Shown here: positions 45,687-55,236 of the stretch, in pieces
Numbering within the stretch: position 1 is the first letter of the stretch
Layout of the letters: the number at the start of each line of letters is the position of its first letter
Assembly (NCBI RefSeq): GCF_014931215.1
Contig: NZ_CP063089.1
Location: 1,364,001-1,428,000, forward strand
Reading direction: 5' to 3'
Origin: Campylobacter sp. 2014D-0216
GTDB taxonomy: Bacteria; Campylobacterota; Campylobacteria; Campylobacterales; Campylobacteraceae
Length of the DNA: 64,000 bases
The notes under the pieces: generated by a model
What the model saw: the letters and a program-made list of their open reading frames with translations, nothing else
Told to the model about the DNA's origin: nothing
Databases searched by the model: none
Translations under genes and position numbers: made by a program

Positions 45687-46444
45687 TTAAACCTCGATAC
45701 GTAGTAATCCTTAATACTATCATATACAAAATTAAGTTTAGTTGTATCTAAACCTTGAGTGTTAGAAATTTTACCACTTAAAACCAAAGCTGTTTGCATA
45801 CCAAGTGTATACGCACCAAGCAAATCTCCTTTAAAATCATCACTGATGATCAAAGTATTTTCAAAACTTGCATTTTCATTTTGTAGTTTTAATAACTTTA
45901 AAGCACTCTGATAAAAAGCTTTACTTGGTTTGCCAATAACACTATATTCAAACTCTTGTGTATTTTTAAGCATCGCCATAACACTACCTACGCCAGGGTA
46001 TAATCTTGAGTTTTTCTTATATATACTGCCCTCATGCATTGCAATAGCTTTAATACCATTTTTTACATATTCAATCATATTAGCAAAATCTTGAAATTTA
46101 AAATCATCAAAACTTGCCACCAAAAAAGCTTGCGGATTTTTAAAATCAAGTTCATAACCTAAATTTTGAAGTGAATCCAAAAATTCTTTCGCCCCAAAAG
46201 CTGCTATTTTACAAGGTTTAAGATGATCTTTTAAAACACTAAAAGGATCAATATATGCTTTTTCATCGATTTCAAAACCCAAATTTTGCAAGTAATTTAA
46301 AAAATCTAATTTTTTAGTATTATTGGTGATTACCACATAAGGAATTTTTGCTTTATTCAAAGAACTAATGAGTTCTAAAGCACCATCTATAGGACTTTTA
46401 TCATGATCTGATATCAAAGTCCCTTGTACATCTAAAAATAACAT
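45683..46444 (-). CDS. HAD-superfamily protein, NagD-like, atypical active site
   Basis: This 253-residue HAD protein has the core fold: MLFLDVQGTLISD at the start, VVITNNTKKLDFL near 40 (motif II Thr-Asn), a C2-type cap, VIGKPSKAFYQSAL near 170 (motif III Lys) and IISDDFKGDLLGAYTLGMQT (motif IV). The first motif reads DVQGT, so the second Asp of DxDGT, the general acid/base of HAD phosphatases, is Gln. A non-phosphatase or weakly active role is possible. It lies between lysA and pheA, with no gap of note. Confidence 0.8.
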   Translation of the reverse strand: MLFLDVQGTLISDHDKSPIDGALELISSLNKAKIPYVVITNNTKKLDFLNYLQNLGFEIDEKAYIDPFSVLKDHLKPCKIAAFGAKEFLDSLQNLGYELDFKNPQAFLVASFDDFKFQDFANMIEYVKNGIKAIAMHEGSIYKKNSRLYPGVGSVMAMLKNTQEFEYSVIGKPSKAFYQSALKLLKLQNENASFENTLIISDDFKGDLLGAYTLGMQTALVLSGKISNTQGLDTTKLNFVYDSIKDYYVSRFK

Positions 46445-46445
46445 T

Positions 46446-47651
46446 TCATTCCTTTAAATACTCAAGTTCTAAAGCAACCTGCTCCTCATAACTTTCTCTT
46501 TTTCTAATCATTCTAACCACACCATTTTCTTGCGCAAGCTCACAAACTCTGTTGCGTGAATTATAATTACTACTCATGCTAAAACCATACGCTCCAGCAC
46601 TTTTTACTACAATCAAATCTCCTGCTTGAGTCTTAGCCAAACTTCGATCTTTGGCTAGAAAATCCCCGCTTTCACATACCCCACCAACAATATCACAAAG
46701 ACTTTCCTCGCTATTTGCGCCCAAAAGTTCGATTTCATGATAAGCATCATATAAACTTGGTCTTAACAAATCATTCATCGCACCATCAACAATAACAAAA
46801 CGTTTTTTCTCATTAAATTTTTCATATAAAACTTTAGTCACAAACTCACCTGCATTCGCAACCAAAAATCTTCCAGGCTCCATACCTATACACACATCAA
46901 GTCCATGCAAACTTGATAAAATTCCTTGAGCATAATCATATAAACTAGGCTCTTGCTCATCTTTATAACAAACTCCTAAGCCACCGCCAATATCAAAAAA
47001 TTTGATATTAATTTTAAGAGCCAAAAGCTCTCTTACTAATTTTGCAACAATAATCGAAGCTTCATGAATACTACTAATATCAAGAATTTGAGATCCTATA
47101 TGAAAATGCACACCAACAGGTTCTAAATAGGCTGAATTTTTCGCATAAATATACATTTTTTTAGCATTTTCTATATCTACACCAAATTTATTTTCATGCA
47201 AACCTGTAGAAATATAAGGATGAGTTTTTGCATCTACATTGGGATTTACCCTTATACTTATACGCGCAACTTTTTGATTTTCTTTTGCAATTTGCTCTAG
47301 AAGCAGCATTTCTTCTTGGCTTTCTAGATTAATATATAATATATTTTGCTCTAATGCGTATTTTAATTCATCTGCACCTTTACCTACACCGCTAAAAATA
47401 ATTTTATAATTTTTCGCTCCTGCTTTTAACGCTCTATAAATTTCCCCTGCACTAACACAATCAAACCCACTATCTAAAGAAGCCAAAAACTTTAAAACAC
47501 TTAAATTAGAATTTGCTTTTACAGCATAAAAAATTTGAGATTTTCTTGCCTTAAAAGCATCTTTTAGCATTGTAAAACGCTCTTTGATTTTATCAAAATC
47601 ATAAATATAAAAAGGAGTGTTGTATTCTTTTGCTAATTTAAAATAATCCAT
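46446..47651 (-). CDS. lysA: Diaminopimelate decarboxylase
   Basis: LysA makes lysine from meso-diaminopimelate with PLP. The 401-residue enzyme has the PLP-binding Lys in FYAVKANSN near 41-49, HIGSQILD near 188, the glycine-rich GGGLGVCYKDE near 223, MEPGRFLVANAG near 265, and CESGDFLAKDR near 330 for substrate binding. It is preceded by the LptG-like gene with 16 bases between and followed by the HAD-like gene after one base. Confidence 0.97.
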   Translation of the reverse strand: MDYFKLAKEYNTPFYIYDFDKIKERFTMLKDAFKARKSQIFYAVKANSNLSVLKFLASLDSGFDCVSAGEIYRALKAGAKNYKIIFSGVGKGADELKYALEQNILYINLESQEEMLLLEQIAKENQKVARISIRVNPNVDAKTHPYISTGLHENKFGVDIENAKKMYIYAKNSAYLEPVGVHFHIGSQILDISSIHEASIIVAKLVRELLALKINIKFFDIGGGLGVCYKDEQEPSLYDYAQGILSSLHGLDVCIGMEPGRFLVANAGEFVTKVLYEKFNEKKRFVIVDGAMNDLLRPSLYDAYHEIELLGANSEESLCDIVGGVCESGDFLAKDRSLAKTQAGDLIVVKSAGAYGFSMSSNYNSRNRVCELAQENGVVRMIRKRESYEEQVALELEYLKE

Positions 47652-47667
47652 AAAAAACCTTTTTTAG

Positions 47668-48729
47668 TTATTTGTGTTTAATATAATAAAAACTTCCTAT
47701 ACTCATCAAAATAAACACCGGTAACATTATACCAAGCTCTGGAAGTAAAATTTCATTTTCGCTTAATCTTGTGAATAAAAACAACATTCCCCAAACCAAA
47801 AGAATGCATACAAAAAATACAAAAGCTAAAAGCGCAAGGTTGAAAAATCTTGCGGTTAAAGGAAAGTAATAATACACAATAAGCATTAAAAAAGGCGCAA
47901 AAAAAGGTGTAAGTATCAAAGAATACAAGCTACTTCTAAGTGTATTGGTTGAGATATTTTGTTTTGCAAAAATCAACATGCTTTCTAAAGCATCTAAAAT
48001 AGAATATGAAGGCTTAGTATCTATAAGAGAAATTCGCTCTAGTATCTTTGGAGAAAAATTCTCCAAGCCTTTGATATTTTGAAATTCTTCAATGCTTAAG
48101 CCTTCTTTTGAAACAACCAAATCCTTTGGAATATTTGTTGCCTTAGCATTATTTAAATTCCAAGAGTTTCCATCAAATTTAGCACTTTTTGCTTGGGTTA
48201 TGCTTTGTATGTTTAAATTATCTACATCAAAAATTTTTACATTGTATAGAGTTTGAGAGCTTGTTTTTTCTATATAAATAAATTTATTATTGTATTTGAT
48301 TAAAATCTCCCCTCCTTCTCTATCTACAACACCTCGTTTTAAAATATTACTTTTATATTCATCTGCATAAGCAAAAGGAGTGAAATTTAGGCCTACATAA
48401 ACACAACAAAAAAACATCGCCCAAATAAAAGGGTACAAAATCACTTGGTTTTTACTTAAACCCAAAGCATACAAACTCACAAATTCATTTGAGCGTATCA
48501 TGTTAAATACACATAAAACCAAAGCAAGAACTATAGCTAAAGGTAGTATATAAGAAGCTGCTGAACATGTTAAAAAAAAGATATATAATAATTCCAAATT
48601 TGCACTTTTTGGCAATCTATTAAAATTAAGTAAAAAATCAATAGCTACAAAGAAAAAAGTTAAAGAAAAAAATAAGATAAAAAATGATTTAAGATATAAA
48701 GATGAAATATAACGAAAAAAAATACTCAT
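47668..48729 (-). CDS. LptF/LptG-family lipooligosaccharide export permease
   Basis: This 353-residue inner-membrane protein has the family layout: a membrane segment at about 10-32, two more around 50-75 and 95-115, a periplasmic jellyroll domain of about 150 residues (GGEILIKYNNKFIYIE), and three C-terminal segments (270-350). It belongs to the YjgP/YjgQ (LptF/LptG) group that, with LptB and LptC, extracts lipooligosaccharide from the inner membrane. Whether this is LptF or LptG cannot be decided firmly; LptG is my preference. It starts three bases after pth. Confidence 0.83.
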   Translation of the reverse strand: MSIFFRYISSLYLKSFFILFFSLTFFFVAIDFLLNFNRLPKSANLELLYIFFLTCSAASYILPLAIVLALVLCVFNMIRSNEFVSLYALGLSKNQVILYPFIWAMFFCCVYVGLNFTPFAYADEYKSNILKRGVVDREGGEILIKYNNKFIYIEKTSSQTLYNVKIFDVDNLNIQSITQAKSAKFDGNSWNLNNAKATNIPKDLVVSKEGLSIEEFQNIKGLENFSPKILERISLIDTKPSYSILDALESMLIFAKQNISTNTLRSSLYSLILTPFFAPFLMLIVYYYFPLTARFFNLALLAFVFFVCILLVWGMLFLFTRLSENEILLPELGIMLPVFILMSIGSFYYIKHK

Positions 48730-48732
48730 TAT

Positions 48733-49272
48733 CTAACTTTTTAAAGAATATTTCGAAGCAATTTTTTCTACATTAGAATCTAAAAGTTCAAATAAAGCTT
48801 TTTTACTATGTTCTAAAACCTTAGCTAAACTTTCTTTTTCATCTTGCTCAAATTTACCCAAAACATGAGAAACCACATCTTGACCTTTTCCCACACCTAT
48901 ACGTACTCTCTCATAAGCATTCCCACAAAGACTATCAATACTTTTAAGCCCATTATGACCACCGCTTGATCCGCCCATTTTAAATTTCAGTGCACCTAAA
49001 TTTAAGTCAATATCATCATGGATTACGATAATCCTATCGCATTTGTAGTATTCACTAACTGCTTTAACGCTTTCTCCGGATAGATTCATATAAGTGGAAG
49101 GTTTTAAAAAAAGAGTAGAAGAACTTTTAAAAAGTTCTCCTTTAAATTTAGCATTTGAAAGTTTTGTTACTTCCAAATCTTCTATAAGCAAGTCAATCAG
49201 CATAAACCCGACATTATGTCTAGTTTGCTCGTATTGTTCTCCTATATTACCAAGTCCTACGACTAAGGTCAT
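48733..49272 (-). CDS. pth: Peptidyl-tRNA hydrolase
   Basis: Pth recycles tRNA from prematurely released peptidyl-tRNA. The 179-residue enzyme shows [20 protein letters not shown] with Asn9 and catalytic His19, [13 protein letters not shown] near 54, and [20 protein letters not shown] near 83. It is one base after rplY, a very common bacterial pairing. Confidence 0.96.
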   Translation of the reverse strand: MTLVVGLGNIGEQYEQTRHNVGFMLIDLLIEDLEVTKLSNAKFKGELFKSSSTLFLKPSTYMNLSGESVKAVSEYYKCDRIIVIHDDIDLNLGALKFKMGGSSGGHNGLKSIDSLCGNAYERVRIGVGKGQDVVSHVLGKFEQDEKESLAKVLEHSKKALFELLDSNVEKIASKYSLKS

Positions 49273-49273
49273 T

Positions 49274-49810
49274 TTATCTTGCTTTTTCTACGCCAACTAC
49301 AGCTACTCTATCAGCATCAACCATAGTTACACCTTCAGGTACAACTACATCACGAATTAAAAGTGCATCACCTACATCAAGCTTAGTAACATCTAATTCA
49401 AAATAATTTGGTAAGTTTTCAGCTGCACATTTTACTTTTAATCTTCTTTTTGATTGGATTAAAACACCTTTGTTTTTGAGACCCATTGCAGTTCCTACGA
49501 TTTTTACAGGAACCATATATTTAGAAACAACACCTTTTTGTGCTACTTTTAAATCCACATGCTTTAATTCTGCTGTTACAGGATCTTTTTGGTAATCTAC
49601 CACTACAACGTTTAATACTTTATCTCCAACTTTTACATCAAAAGCTAAAGTGGTTTTTTTGCGTACTTCTTTAATAAATTCATTTACTTTAAAAGCAGCA
49701 TTGATGTTTTCTAATCCTTTTCCGTAGATGTTTGCGATTAGATAACCATCTCTTTTTAAAGCTTTAGCAGCTTTTCTACCGATACTCTCTCTAACGATAC
49801 CTTCTAACAT
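49274..49810 (-). CDS. rplY: 50S ribosomal protein L25/general stress protein Ctc
   Basis: This 178-residue protein is a two-domain TL5/CTC-type L25 that binds 5S rRNA. The N-terminal L25 domain begins [21 protein letters not shown] and includes [15 protein letters not shown]. The C-terminal beta domain contains [21 protein letters not shown]. It is the first gene of a long minus-strand series, with a TATAAT 30 bases upstream of its ATG. Confidence 0.95.
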   Translation of the reverse strand: MLEGIVRESIGRKAAKALKRDGYLIANIYGKGLENINAAFKVNEFIKEVRKKTTLAFDVKVGDKVLNVVVVDYQKDPVTAELKHVDLKVAQKGVVSKYMVPVKIVGTAMGLKNKGVLIQSKRRLKVKCAAENLPNYFELDVTKLDVGDALLIRDVVVPEGVTMVDADRVAVVGVEKAR

Positions 49811-49839
49811 CTGTTTCCTTTCTAAAAAAATAAACGCTA

Positions 49840-49845
49840 ATTATA
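49840..49845 (-). promoter_or_regulatory. -10 box for rplY series
   Basis: A perfect TATAAT on the minus strand, in TAGATATAATTAG, lies 30 bases before the rplY ATG, in the gap after tal. Confidence 0.6.
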
Positions 49846-49856
49846 TCTAAATAAGT

Positions 49857-50828
49857 TTATAAAGATTTTAAAATATCTTCATATGCGATACAAAATTGTT
49901 CTAAACCATCATCAAGCAAATCTTTACAAGCTTTACTTAAAGCATCTTTTGAAATATTTGCATTGAGCTTTTTCTCTATACACTCATCTTTCAAAGGCTC
50001 TTTAAATACAAGCGTTTTACCTTTAAAAGCCATAATAGCATCTAAAGGTGCAGTGTTGATAGCTTTATCGTATAACAACTCTTTAATATAATAATCTTTT
50101 TCTAAATCATCACCCTTTACCCCAGTACTAGCAAACAATGCTCTAATGTTAGCTTCTTCTTGCTTGATGATATAATTATAAGCCTTAGTTGCTGTAAGAA
50201 TTCCTATATAGTTTTTATCTAGAACTTGATGATTTAAAAGCCTATCAAAACGGCTTACAAAAATACTAATCACAGCCTGTGGTTCTTTTCTTGCTGCAAT
50301 GTTATTTTTTCTAAACTCTTTTAATCCTAAACTCAAAGCTTCAAAACACTTTTTAGTTTGCTCAAAATCAAAAATCAAAGTTGCATTTACACTAATACCA
50401 TTTTTCATCAATTCTTGCATCACCTCATAAGAAGCTTCAGTAGCAGGAATTTTCATCATCACATTTTCTTTGGCAATTTGCGTGTATAGTCTTTTTGCTT
50501 CAGCCAAAGATAAGCTTGTATTATCTTTTAGTCTTGGATCAATTTCAATACTAATAAAACCATCGTTATTTTCATAATAATTCACAGCGAGTTTGTCTGC
50601 AGCTTTAGCGATATCTTCTATCGCTAGGTGTTCATACAAAGATTTTTTATCCTGCATATTTAGTTTTTTGATTTTTTCTTTGTAAACATTTGAATTAAGA
50701 ATTGCGTTTTTAAAAATTGCAGGATTTGATGTGGCGCCATTAATTGTTTTTGACTGGATTAAATCCAAAAACCCATGATCTAAAAATTCATTTTCTATAA
50801 AATCACACCATAAAGAAAATTGTTTCAT
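49857..50828 (-). CDS. tal: Transaldolase
   Basis: Transaldolase moves a dihydroxyacetone unit between sugar phosphates through a Schiff-base Lys in the pentose phosphate pathway. The 323-residue protein has SKTINGATSNPAIFKNAIL near 25, NVMMKIPATEASYEVMQEL near 120 with the probable Schiff-base Lys, and VNATLIFDFEQTKKC near 148. I chose ATG 50828 (MKQFSLWCDF), which overlaps serB in ATGA; the frame extends 34 codons further upstream inside serB but without similarity. It ends the cheV-tal series. Confidence 0.94.
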   Translation of the reverse strand: MKQFSLWCDFIENEFLDHGFLDLIQSKTINGATSNPAIFKNAILNSNVYKEKIKKLNMQDKKSLYEHLAIEDIAKAADKLAVNYYENNDGFISIEIDPRLKDNTSLSLAEAKRLYTQIAKENVMMKIPATEASYEVMQELMKNGISVNATLIFDFEQTKKCFEALSLGLKEFRKNNIAARKEPQAVISIFVSRFDRLLNHQVLDKNYIGILTATKAYNYIIKQEEANIRALFASTGVKGDDLEKDYYIKELLYDKAINTAPLDAIMAFKGKTLVFKEPLKDECIEKKLNANISKDALSKACKDLLDDGLEQFCIAYEDILKSL

Positions 50829-51451
50829 TGAATTACCTTTATTATCTCTTTTAAATCTTTTTTGTCTATACAAATATCTGCATGAGATTTTAAAATTGCT
50901 TTGGCACAAAAGGCTATTTTTAAACCACATTCTTTAAACATAGAAATATCATTAGCCCCATCGCCAACACACATTATTTCTTCTGTTTTTAAATTTAAAA
51001 ACCTTTTTACTCTTTGTAGGATAATGCCTTTTGAGTCGCTAAACATAATTTCTCCACCTACTTTTCCAGTTAAAAAACCATTTTTTTGATGTAAAAAATT
51101 AGCATAGCCAAAATCAAATTGAAGTTCATCTTGTAGTAAATCGATTCCTTCATGAAAACCGCCACTAAAAACAATGATTTTTATATCTTTGCTTTTTAAA
51201 TACTCACATAATTCTTTAGCGCCTTTCATCAAGGGTAAGTTTTCGCAGCATTTTTTTACTTGCTCGATTGGCATACCTTCTAGCAAGGCCACTCTCGCAC
51301 TTAAGCTTTCAAAAAAATCAAGTTCACCATTCATTGCTTTGTTGGTGATCGCTTTTACAGCATCACCAACATTATATTCATCTGCTAAAATATCAATGGT
51401 CTCTCCATCCATTAGCGTAGAATCAAAATCAAAGGCACAAAGCTTTATCAT
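50825..51451 (-). CDS. serB: Phosphoserine phosphatase
   Basis: SerB removes phosphate from phosphoserine, the last step to serine. The 208-residue HAD protein has the nucleophile motif CAFDFDSTLMDGETI near residue 5, VFSGGFHEGIDLL near 95 and VGDGANDISMFKECGLKIAF near 160. The ATG at 51451 overlaps the cheW stop (TGATG); an in-frame TTG one codon upstream is possible. Its place between cheW and tal is not functionally obvious. Confidence 0.95.
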   Translation of the reverse strand: MIKLCAFDFDSTLMDGETIDILADEYNVGDAVKAITNKAMNGELDFFESLSARVALLEGMPIEQVKKCCENLPLMKGAKELCEYLKSKDIKIIVFSGGFHEGIDLLQDELQFDFGYANFLHQKNGFLTGKVGGEIMFSDSKGIILQRVKRFLNLKTEEIMCVGDGANDISMFKECGLKIAFCAKAILKSHADICIDKKDLKEIIKVIQ

Positions 51452-51969
51452 CAAAACTCACGCTTTAACAAAGCTTCAGCTTTTAATATAGTTAAGATAT
51501 TTTCTTCTCTTTTTCCTATACCAAAAATCATACCTTTTTCTTTCAATAAAGTTTCAGGCGGCGGATCAATTCTGCTTCTGTGAATTTTGATAGCCTCTGT
51601 TAGTCTATCTATCACAAATCCCGCATTACCTGCAGGAGTTTGATTGCCATTTGCTATACCCTTTAAAACAATATATCTTGTTTGAGGTGTCATTTTTGAA
51701 CCACCTTGATTAAATCTTTTTGCAAGATCAATCAAAGGCATTACATTACCCCTCATATTAAACACACCCAATACATAATCAGGTACGCTTGGAACCCTAG
51801 TATACTCTATAGGTTTAATAATCTCTTGGATATTAAGAATTGGAATAGCATATTCCTCATCTCCTACCACAAAACCAACAAGCTGAATAATATCCTCTTC
51901 TTTATCCACATCTGGTTCTGCAATTTGCGCTTGTTGTTTTTGCAAAACCTGGCTTAATTTATCATTCAT
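51451..51969 (-). CDS. cheW: Chemotaxis coupling protein CheW
   Basis: CheW bridges chemoreceptors and the kinase CheA. The 172-residue protein is a single CheW domain: IIQLVGFVVGDEEYAIPIL from about 28, PIEYTRVPSVPDYVLGVFNMRG near 50-71 (parts: PIEYTRVPSVPDYV, LGVFNMRG), and GNAGFVIDRLTEAIKI. It lies four bases after cheA and overlaps serB. Confidence 0.97.
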   Translation of the reverse strand: MNDKLSQVLQKQQAQIAEPDVDKEEDIIQLVGFVVGDEEYAIPILNIQEIIKPIEYTRVPSVPDYVLGVFNMRGNVMPLIDLAKRFNQGGSKMTPQTRYIVLKGIANGNQTPAGNAGFVIDRLTEAIKIHRSRIDPPPETLLKEKGMIFGIGKREENILTILKAEALLKREF

Positions 51970-51973
51970 CTTC

Positions 51974-54280
51974 TTATCCTAGTTTTAAATTTTTTCTAAC
52001 TACATTTTCTAAGTACTCTGGAGAGTAAGGCTTAGTAATATACTCAGTCATTCCTACTTCCACACCTCTTAAACGGTCTGATTTACTAGTTCTTGAAGTT
52101 ACTGCAACAAGCGGAAGGTTTTTGTATTTAGAATATTTTCTAATCTCACCTGCTAAAGTGTAACCATCCATTCTTGGCATTTCGATATCAATAAGCACTG
52201 CATCAATATCATGCTCGCCTGATTTGATCGTGTTTAAAGCTTCTACACCGTTAGTTGCTTCTATAATGCTTACTCCTAGTGGTTCTAATGATTTTTGCAT
52301 GATATTTCTATCCATCTTAGAATCATCTACTATAAGCACGGTATAATCGCTTGGTTTTTCTTTAACCGTTTTTTTAGATTGTGATTCAATTTGAGCTTTA
52401 ATATCTACTTTAATTTCTTTTGCAATATCCATCATAGCTGCAACATCGATGATTAATGTAACTCTACCATCTCCACGAATAGTTGCTCCTGCTATACCTT
52501 GAATGTTTTGCAAGTATTCACCCATAGATTTAATAACAATCTCTTCTTGACCCACTAAAGTATCAACTATGATACCCAATTTGCTTTCTGCCACACCAAT
52601 AACAACCACATAAGTTTGATCAGTATTTTCAAGCACTTGTTTTACACCAAAAACATCTGAAAGTCTTACTAAAGATAAAACTTCATCTCTTAAGCGCAAT
52701 ACATTTTTGCCTTCAATGGTGTATATATCATCAATTGGCACTCTAACTGTTTCAAGAACGCTTGCAAGTGGAATTGCATAAAATTCTTCTTGCGTACCCA
52801 CAAGTAGTGATTGAATAATCGCTAAAGTAAGTGGAATTTTAAGCTTCATCACAGTGCCTTTTCCAAGCTCACTATCAATCTCGATTACACCATTTAATTT
52901 TTCAATATTTGTCTTAACAACGTCCATTCCAACGCCACGACCCGATACATTAGTAATCTTAGCAGCGGTTGAGAAACCTGGTTTGAAAATCAGCGCAAAT
53001 GCTTCTTTGTCGCTCATTTGATCTGCTTCACGCTCTGTGATTAAGTTTTTCTCTATTGCTTTTGCTTTTAACGCATCTGCATCTAAACCTTTACCATCAT
53101 CTGCAATTTCAACAACAATGTGGTTTCCTTCATTGTAAGCTTTAAGATTAACCGTTCCTTTTTCTGGCTTACCATTTGCTGCACGTGTTGCTGGATCTTC
53201 GATACCATGGTCACATGAATTTCTAATCATATGCATAATCGGATCGCCGATTTCTTCTACAATTGACTTGTCAAGTTCGGTTTCTTCCCCTGAAATTTCA
53301 AGCTCCATTTGTTTACCAAGCTCACGACCCAAGTCACGTACAACTCTTGGGAATTTGTTGAAAACTTTTGCAATAGGCTGCATTCTTGTTTTCATTACCG
53401 CAAGTTGAATATCTGTTGTAACGATACTAAGCTGTGATACAACTTGATTTAATTCTTCTAAGAATTTTTCACCATCATATCTTTCTTCAACATCATCATA
53501 AATTTTTAACAAGCGGTTTTTACCCAATACTAGCTCACCAATTAAATTCATCAAGTGATCAAGTCTTTTTACTTCAACCCTAATGGTCTGATCCATATTT
53601 GCACCGCTGCTTCCACCACCTGCTGCAGGAACTTTTTTCTCAGCAGTTGCACCTTGTGCTTGCGGAGCTGCTTTAGCAGGAGCTGCTTTGGTTTCTTGTG
53701 TTTTTTTCTTTTCTGCGCGTCTTGCTTGATCTTCTGCTTTTCTTACTTTTAAAAGTCTTTCGATCTCTGCTTCCACTTCATCATCGCTTAGTTTATTCAC
53801 ATCTACTTCAGGCTCTTCAGCTTTTGGCTCTTCTTTAACTTCTTCTTTTACCTCTTCGGTTTTAACCGGTGCAACAGATTCTAAACTTTCACCTTCTGAA
53901 ATAGCTGTCAATCTTGCGCAAATTGGAGCAATATCAAGCCCAATAGCTGTATCATTTCCATTATCTCTAATAGAATTTAATAAAGTCTTCATCATATCAA
54001 TAGACTCTAAAACCACATCCATTACTTCAGGAGTAATTTTAAGTTCATTATGTCTTGCTTTATTTAAAACATCTTCCATGTGATGAGTAAGTTTTGTTAG
54101 AACATCAAAATTTAAAAAGCTTGATGAACCTTTAACAGTATGTGCAACACGGAAAATTCTATTTAATAGTTCTAAGTCTTCAGGATTTGCTTCTAATTCA
54201 ACCAAATCATGGTCAATTTGCTCGACTAATTCAAAGGCTTCAACTAAAAAATCCTCAAGTATTTCTTGAATATCTTCCAT
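51974..54280 (-). CDS. cheA: Chemotaxis histidine kinase CheA with receiver domain
   Basis: This 768-residue hybrid kinase has an HPt domain with phospho-His47 in FRVAHTVKGSS, an Ala/Lys/Glu-rich linker around 150-225 (KAAPAKAAPQAQ), a dimerisation domain, a kinase core (HMIRNSCDHGIEDP; VEIADDGKGLD; VSGRGVGMDVVK), a CheW-like domain, and a C-terminal receiver (TVLIVDDSKMDRN; VLIDIEMPRMDGY) of about 125 residues. The CheA-RR fusion is typical of Campylobacter and Helicobacter, where the receiver may act as a phosphate sink. It is two bases after cheV. Confidence 0.97.
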   Translation of the reverse strand: MEDIQEILEDFLVEAFELVEQIDHDLVELEANPEDLELLNRIFRVAHTVKGSSSFLNFDVLTKLTHHMEDVLNKARHNELKITPEVMDVVLESIDMMKTLLNSIRDNGNDTAIGLDIAPICARLTAISEGESLESVAPVKTEEVKEEVKEEPKAEEPEVDVNKLSDDEVEAEIERLLKVRKAEDQARRAEKKKTQETKAAPAKAAPQAQGATAEKKVPAAGGGSSGANMDQTIRVEVKRLDHLMNLIGELVLGKNRLLKIYDDVEERYDGEKFLEELNQVVSQLSIVTTDIQLAVMKTRMQPIAKVFNKFPRVVRDLGRELGKQMELEISGEETELDKSIVEEIGDPIMHMIRNSCDHGIEDPATRAANGKPEKGTVNLKAYNEGNHIVVEIADDGKGLDADALKAKAIEKNLITEREADQMSDKEAFALIFKPGFSTAAKITNVSGRGVGMDVVKTNIEKLNGVIEIDSELGKGTVMKLKIPLTLAIIQSLLVGTQEEFYAIPLASVLETVRVPIDDIYTIEGKNVLRLRDEVLSLVRLSDVFGVKQVLENTDQTYVVVIGVAESKLGIIVDTLVGQEEIVIKSMGEYLQNIQGIAGATIRGDGRVTLIIDVAAMMDIAKEIKVDIKAQIESQSKKTVKEKPSDYTVLIVDDSKMDRNIMQKSLEPLGVSIIEATNGVEALNTIKSGEHDIDAVLIDIEMPRMDGYTLAGEIRKYSKYKNLPLVAVTSRTSKSDRLRGVEVGMTEYITKPYSPEYLENVVRKNLKLG

Positions 54281-54282
54281 TT

Positions 54283-55236
54283 TTACTCCTCACCTTTTTC
54301 ATGTTTTTTAATAACACGAGAAATTTCAGCAAAGAAATCACTTGCGTTAAATTTAACCAAATACCCTTCACCACCTGCTTCTTTAACACCTTTATCACTC
54401 ATAAATTCATTAGATAAAGAAGAGTTAAATACGATAGGGATATTTTTAAATCTCTCATCTTCTCTTACTTTAGCTGCAAAGTGGAAACCATCCATTTGTG
54501 GCATCTCTACATCGCTTACGATAATTCTTAGCTGTTTTTTCAAATCATCGCCATAGGTATTATGCAATTCTTCTAGTTTTTGCAGACCCTCTGCGCCATC
54601 TTTAGCCTCTACAACTTTTAAGCCGATTTTATTTAACAAGTCTTTTACGAGCTTTCTTGCAGTAGAGCTATCATCAAGCGCTAGTGCCATACCTTCAATT
54701 TTTTGGATTTTATCATCTTCAATATCAGTTTGCGGGGTATAAATTCCAAGTTCTTGCACAATGCTTTCTAAGTCTAAAATCAACAATACCTCATCGCCCT
54801 CGATTTTAGTTACACCTGTAATTTTACCCTTATCTAAACTACCTGCGCTTGTTGCAAAAGTAGCTGGCTCGATATTTTTCCAATTAATTCTACGAATTCT
54901 TTTTGCCTCATGTACGATAAAACCGATTAACACATTACTAAACTCAGTAATGATTACCCTAGGTTTTATATTTGTCATTTCTGGTTCTTGAATTTGCATC
55001 CACTTAGCTAAGTTAATCACAGGAATTACCACGCCACGAAGGTCAAAGATACCTTCAACATACTCAGGCACTCCTGGAATTTCAGTCAAGAAAGGAATTT
55101 TAATAATCTCTCTAACTTTAGAAACATTCACACCATAAATTCCCTCATAGACTTTATCTTGGCCTTGCTTAAAGATGCGAAAATCAACAAGTTCCATTTC
55201 ATTTGAACCTGTTTTAACGACATTCTCATCAAACAT
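54283..55236 (-). CDS. cheV: Chemotaxis protein CheV
   Basis: CheV combines a CheW-like coupling domain with a receiver. The 317-residue protein has the CheW domain in its first 165 residues (FRIFKQGQDKVYEGIYGVNV; PFLTEIPGVPEYVEGIFDLR) and a receiver after (GMALALDDSSTARKLV; IIVSDVEMPQMDGFHF). It adapts or tunes receptor signalling with CheA and CheW. Its ATG overlaps the stop of the lpxH-like gene (TAATG). Confidence 0.96.
   Translation of the reverse strand: MFDENVVKTGSNEMELVDFRIFKQGQDKVYEGIYGVNVSKVREIIKIPFLTEIPGVPEYVEGIFDLRGVVIPVINLAKWMQIQEPEMTNIKPRVIITEFSNVLIGFIVHEAKRIRRINWKNIEPATFATSAGSLDKGKITGVTKIEGDEVLLILDLESIVQELGIYTPQTDIEDDKIQKIEGMALALDDSSTARKLVKDLLNKIGLKVVEAKDGAEGLQKLEELHNTYGDDLKKQLRIIVSDVEMPQMDGFHFAAKVREDERFKNIPIVFNSSLSNEFMSDKGVKEAGGEGYLVKFNASDFFAEISRVIKKHEKGEE

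Noticed and set aside
50829..50930. Longer transaldolase start within serB
   Set aside because: The extra 34 residues have no family similarity, and the ATGA overlap at 50828 is a typical coupled start.
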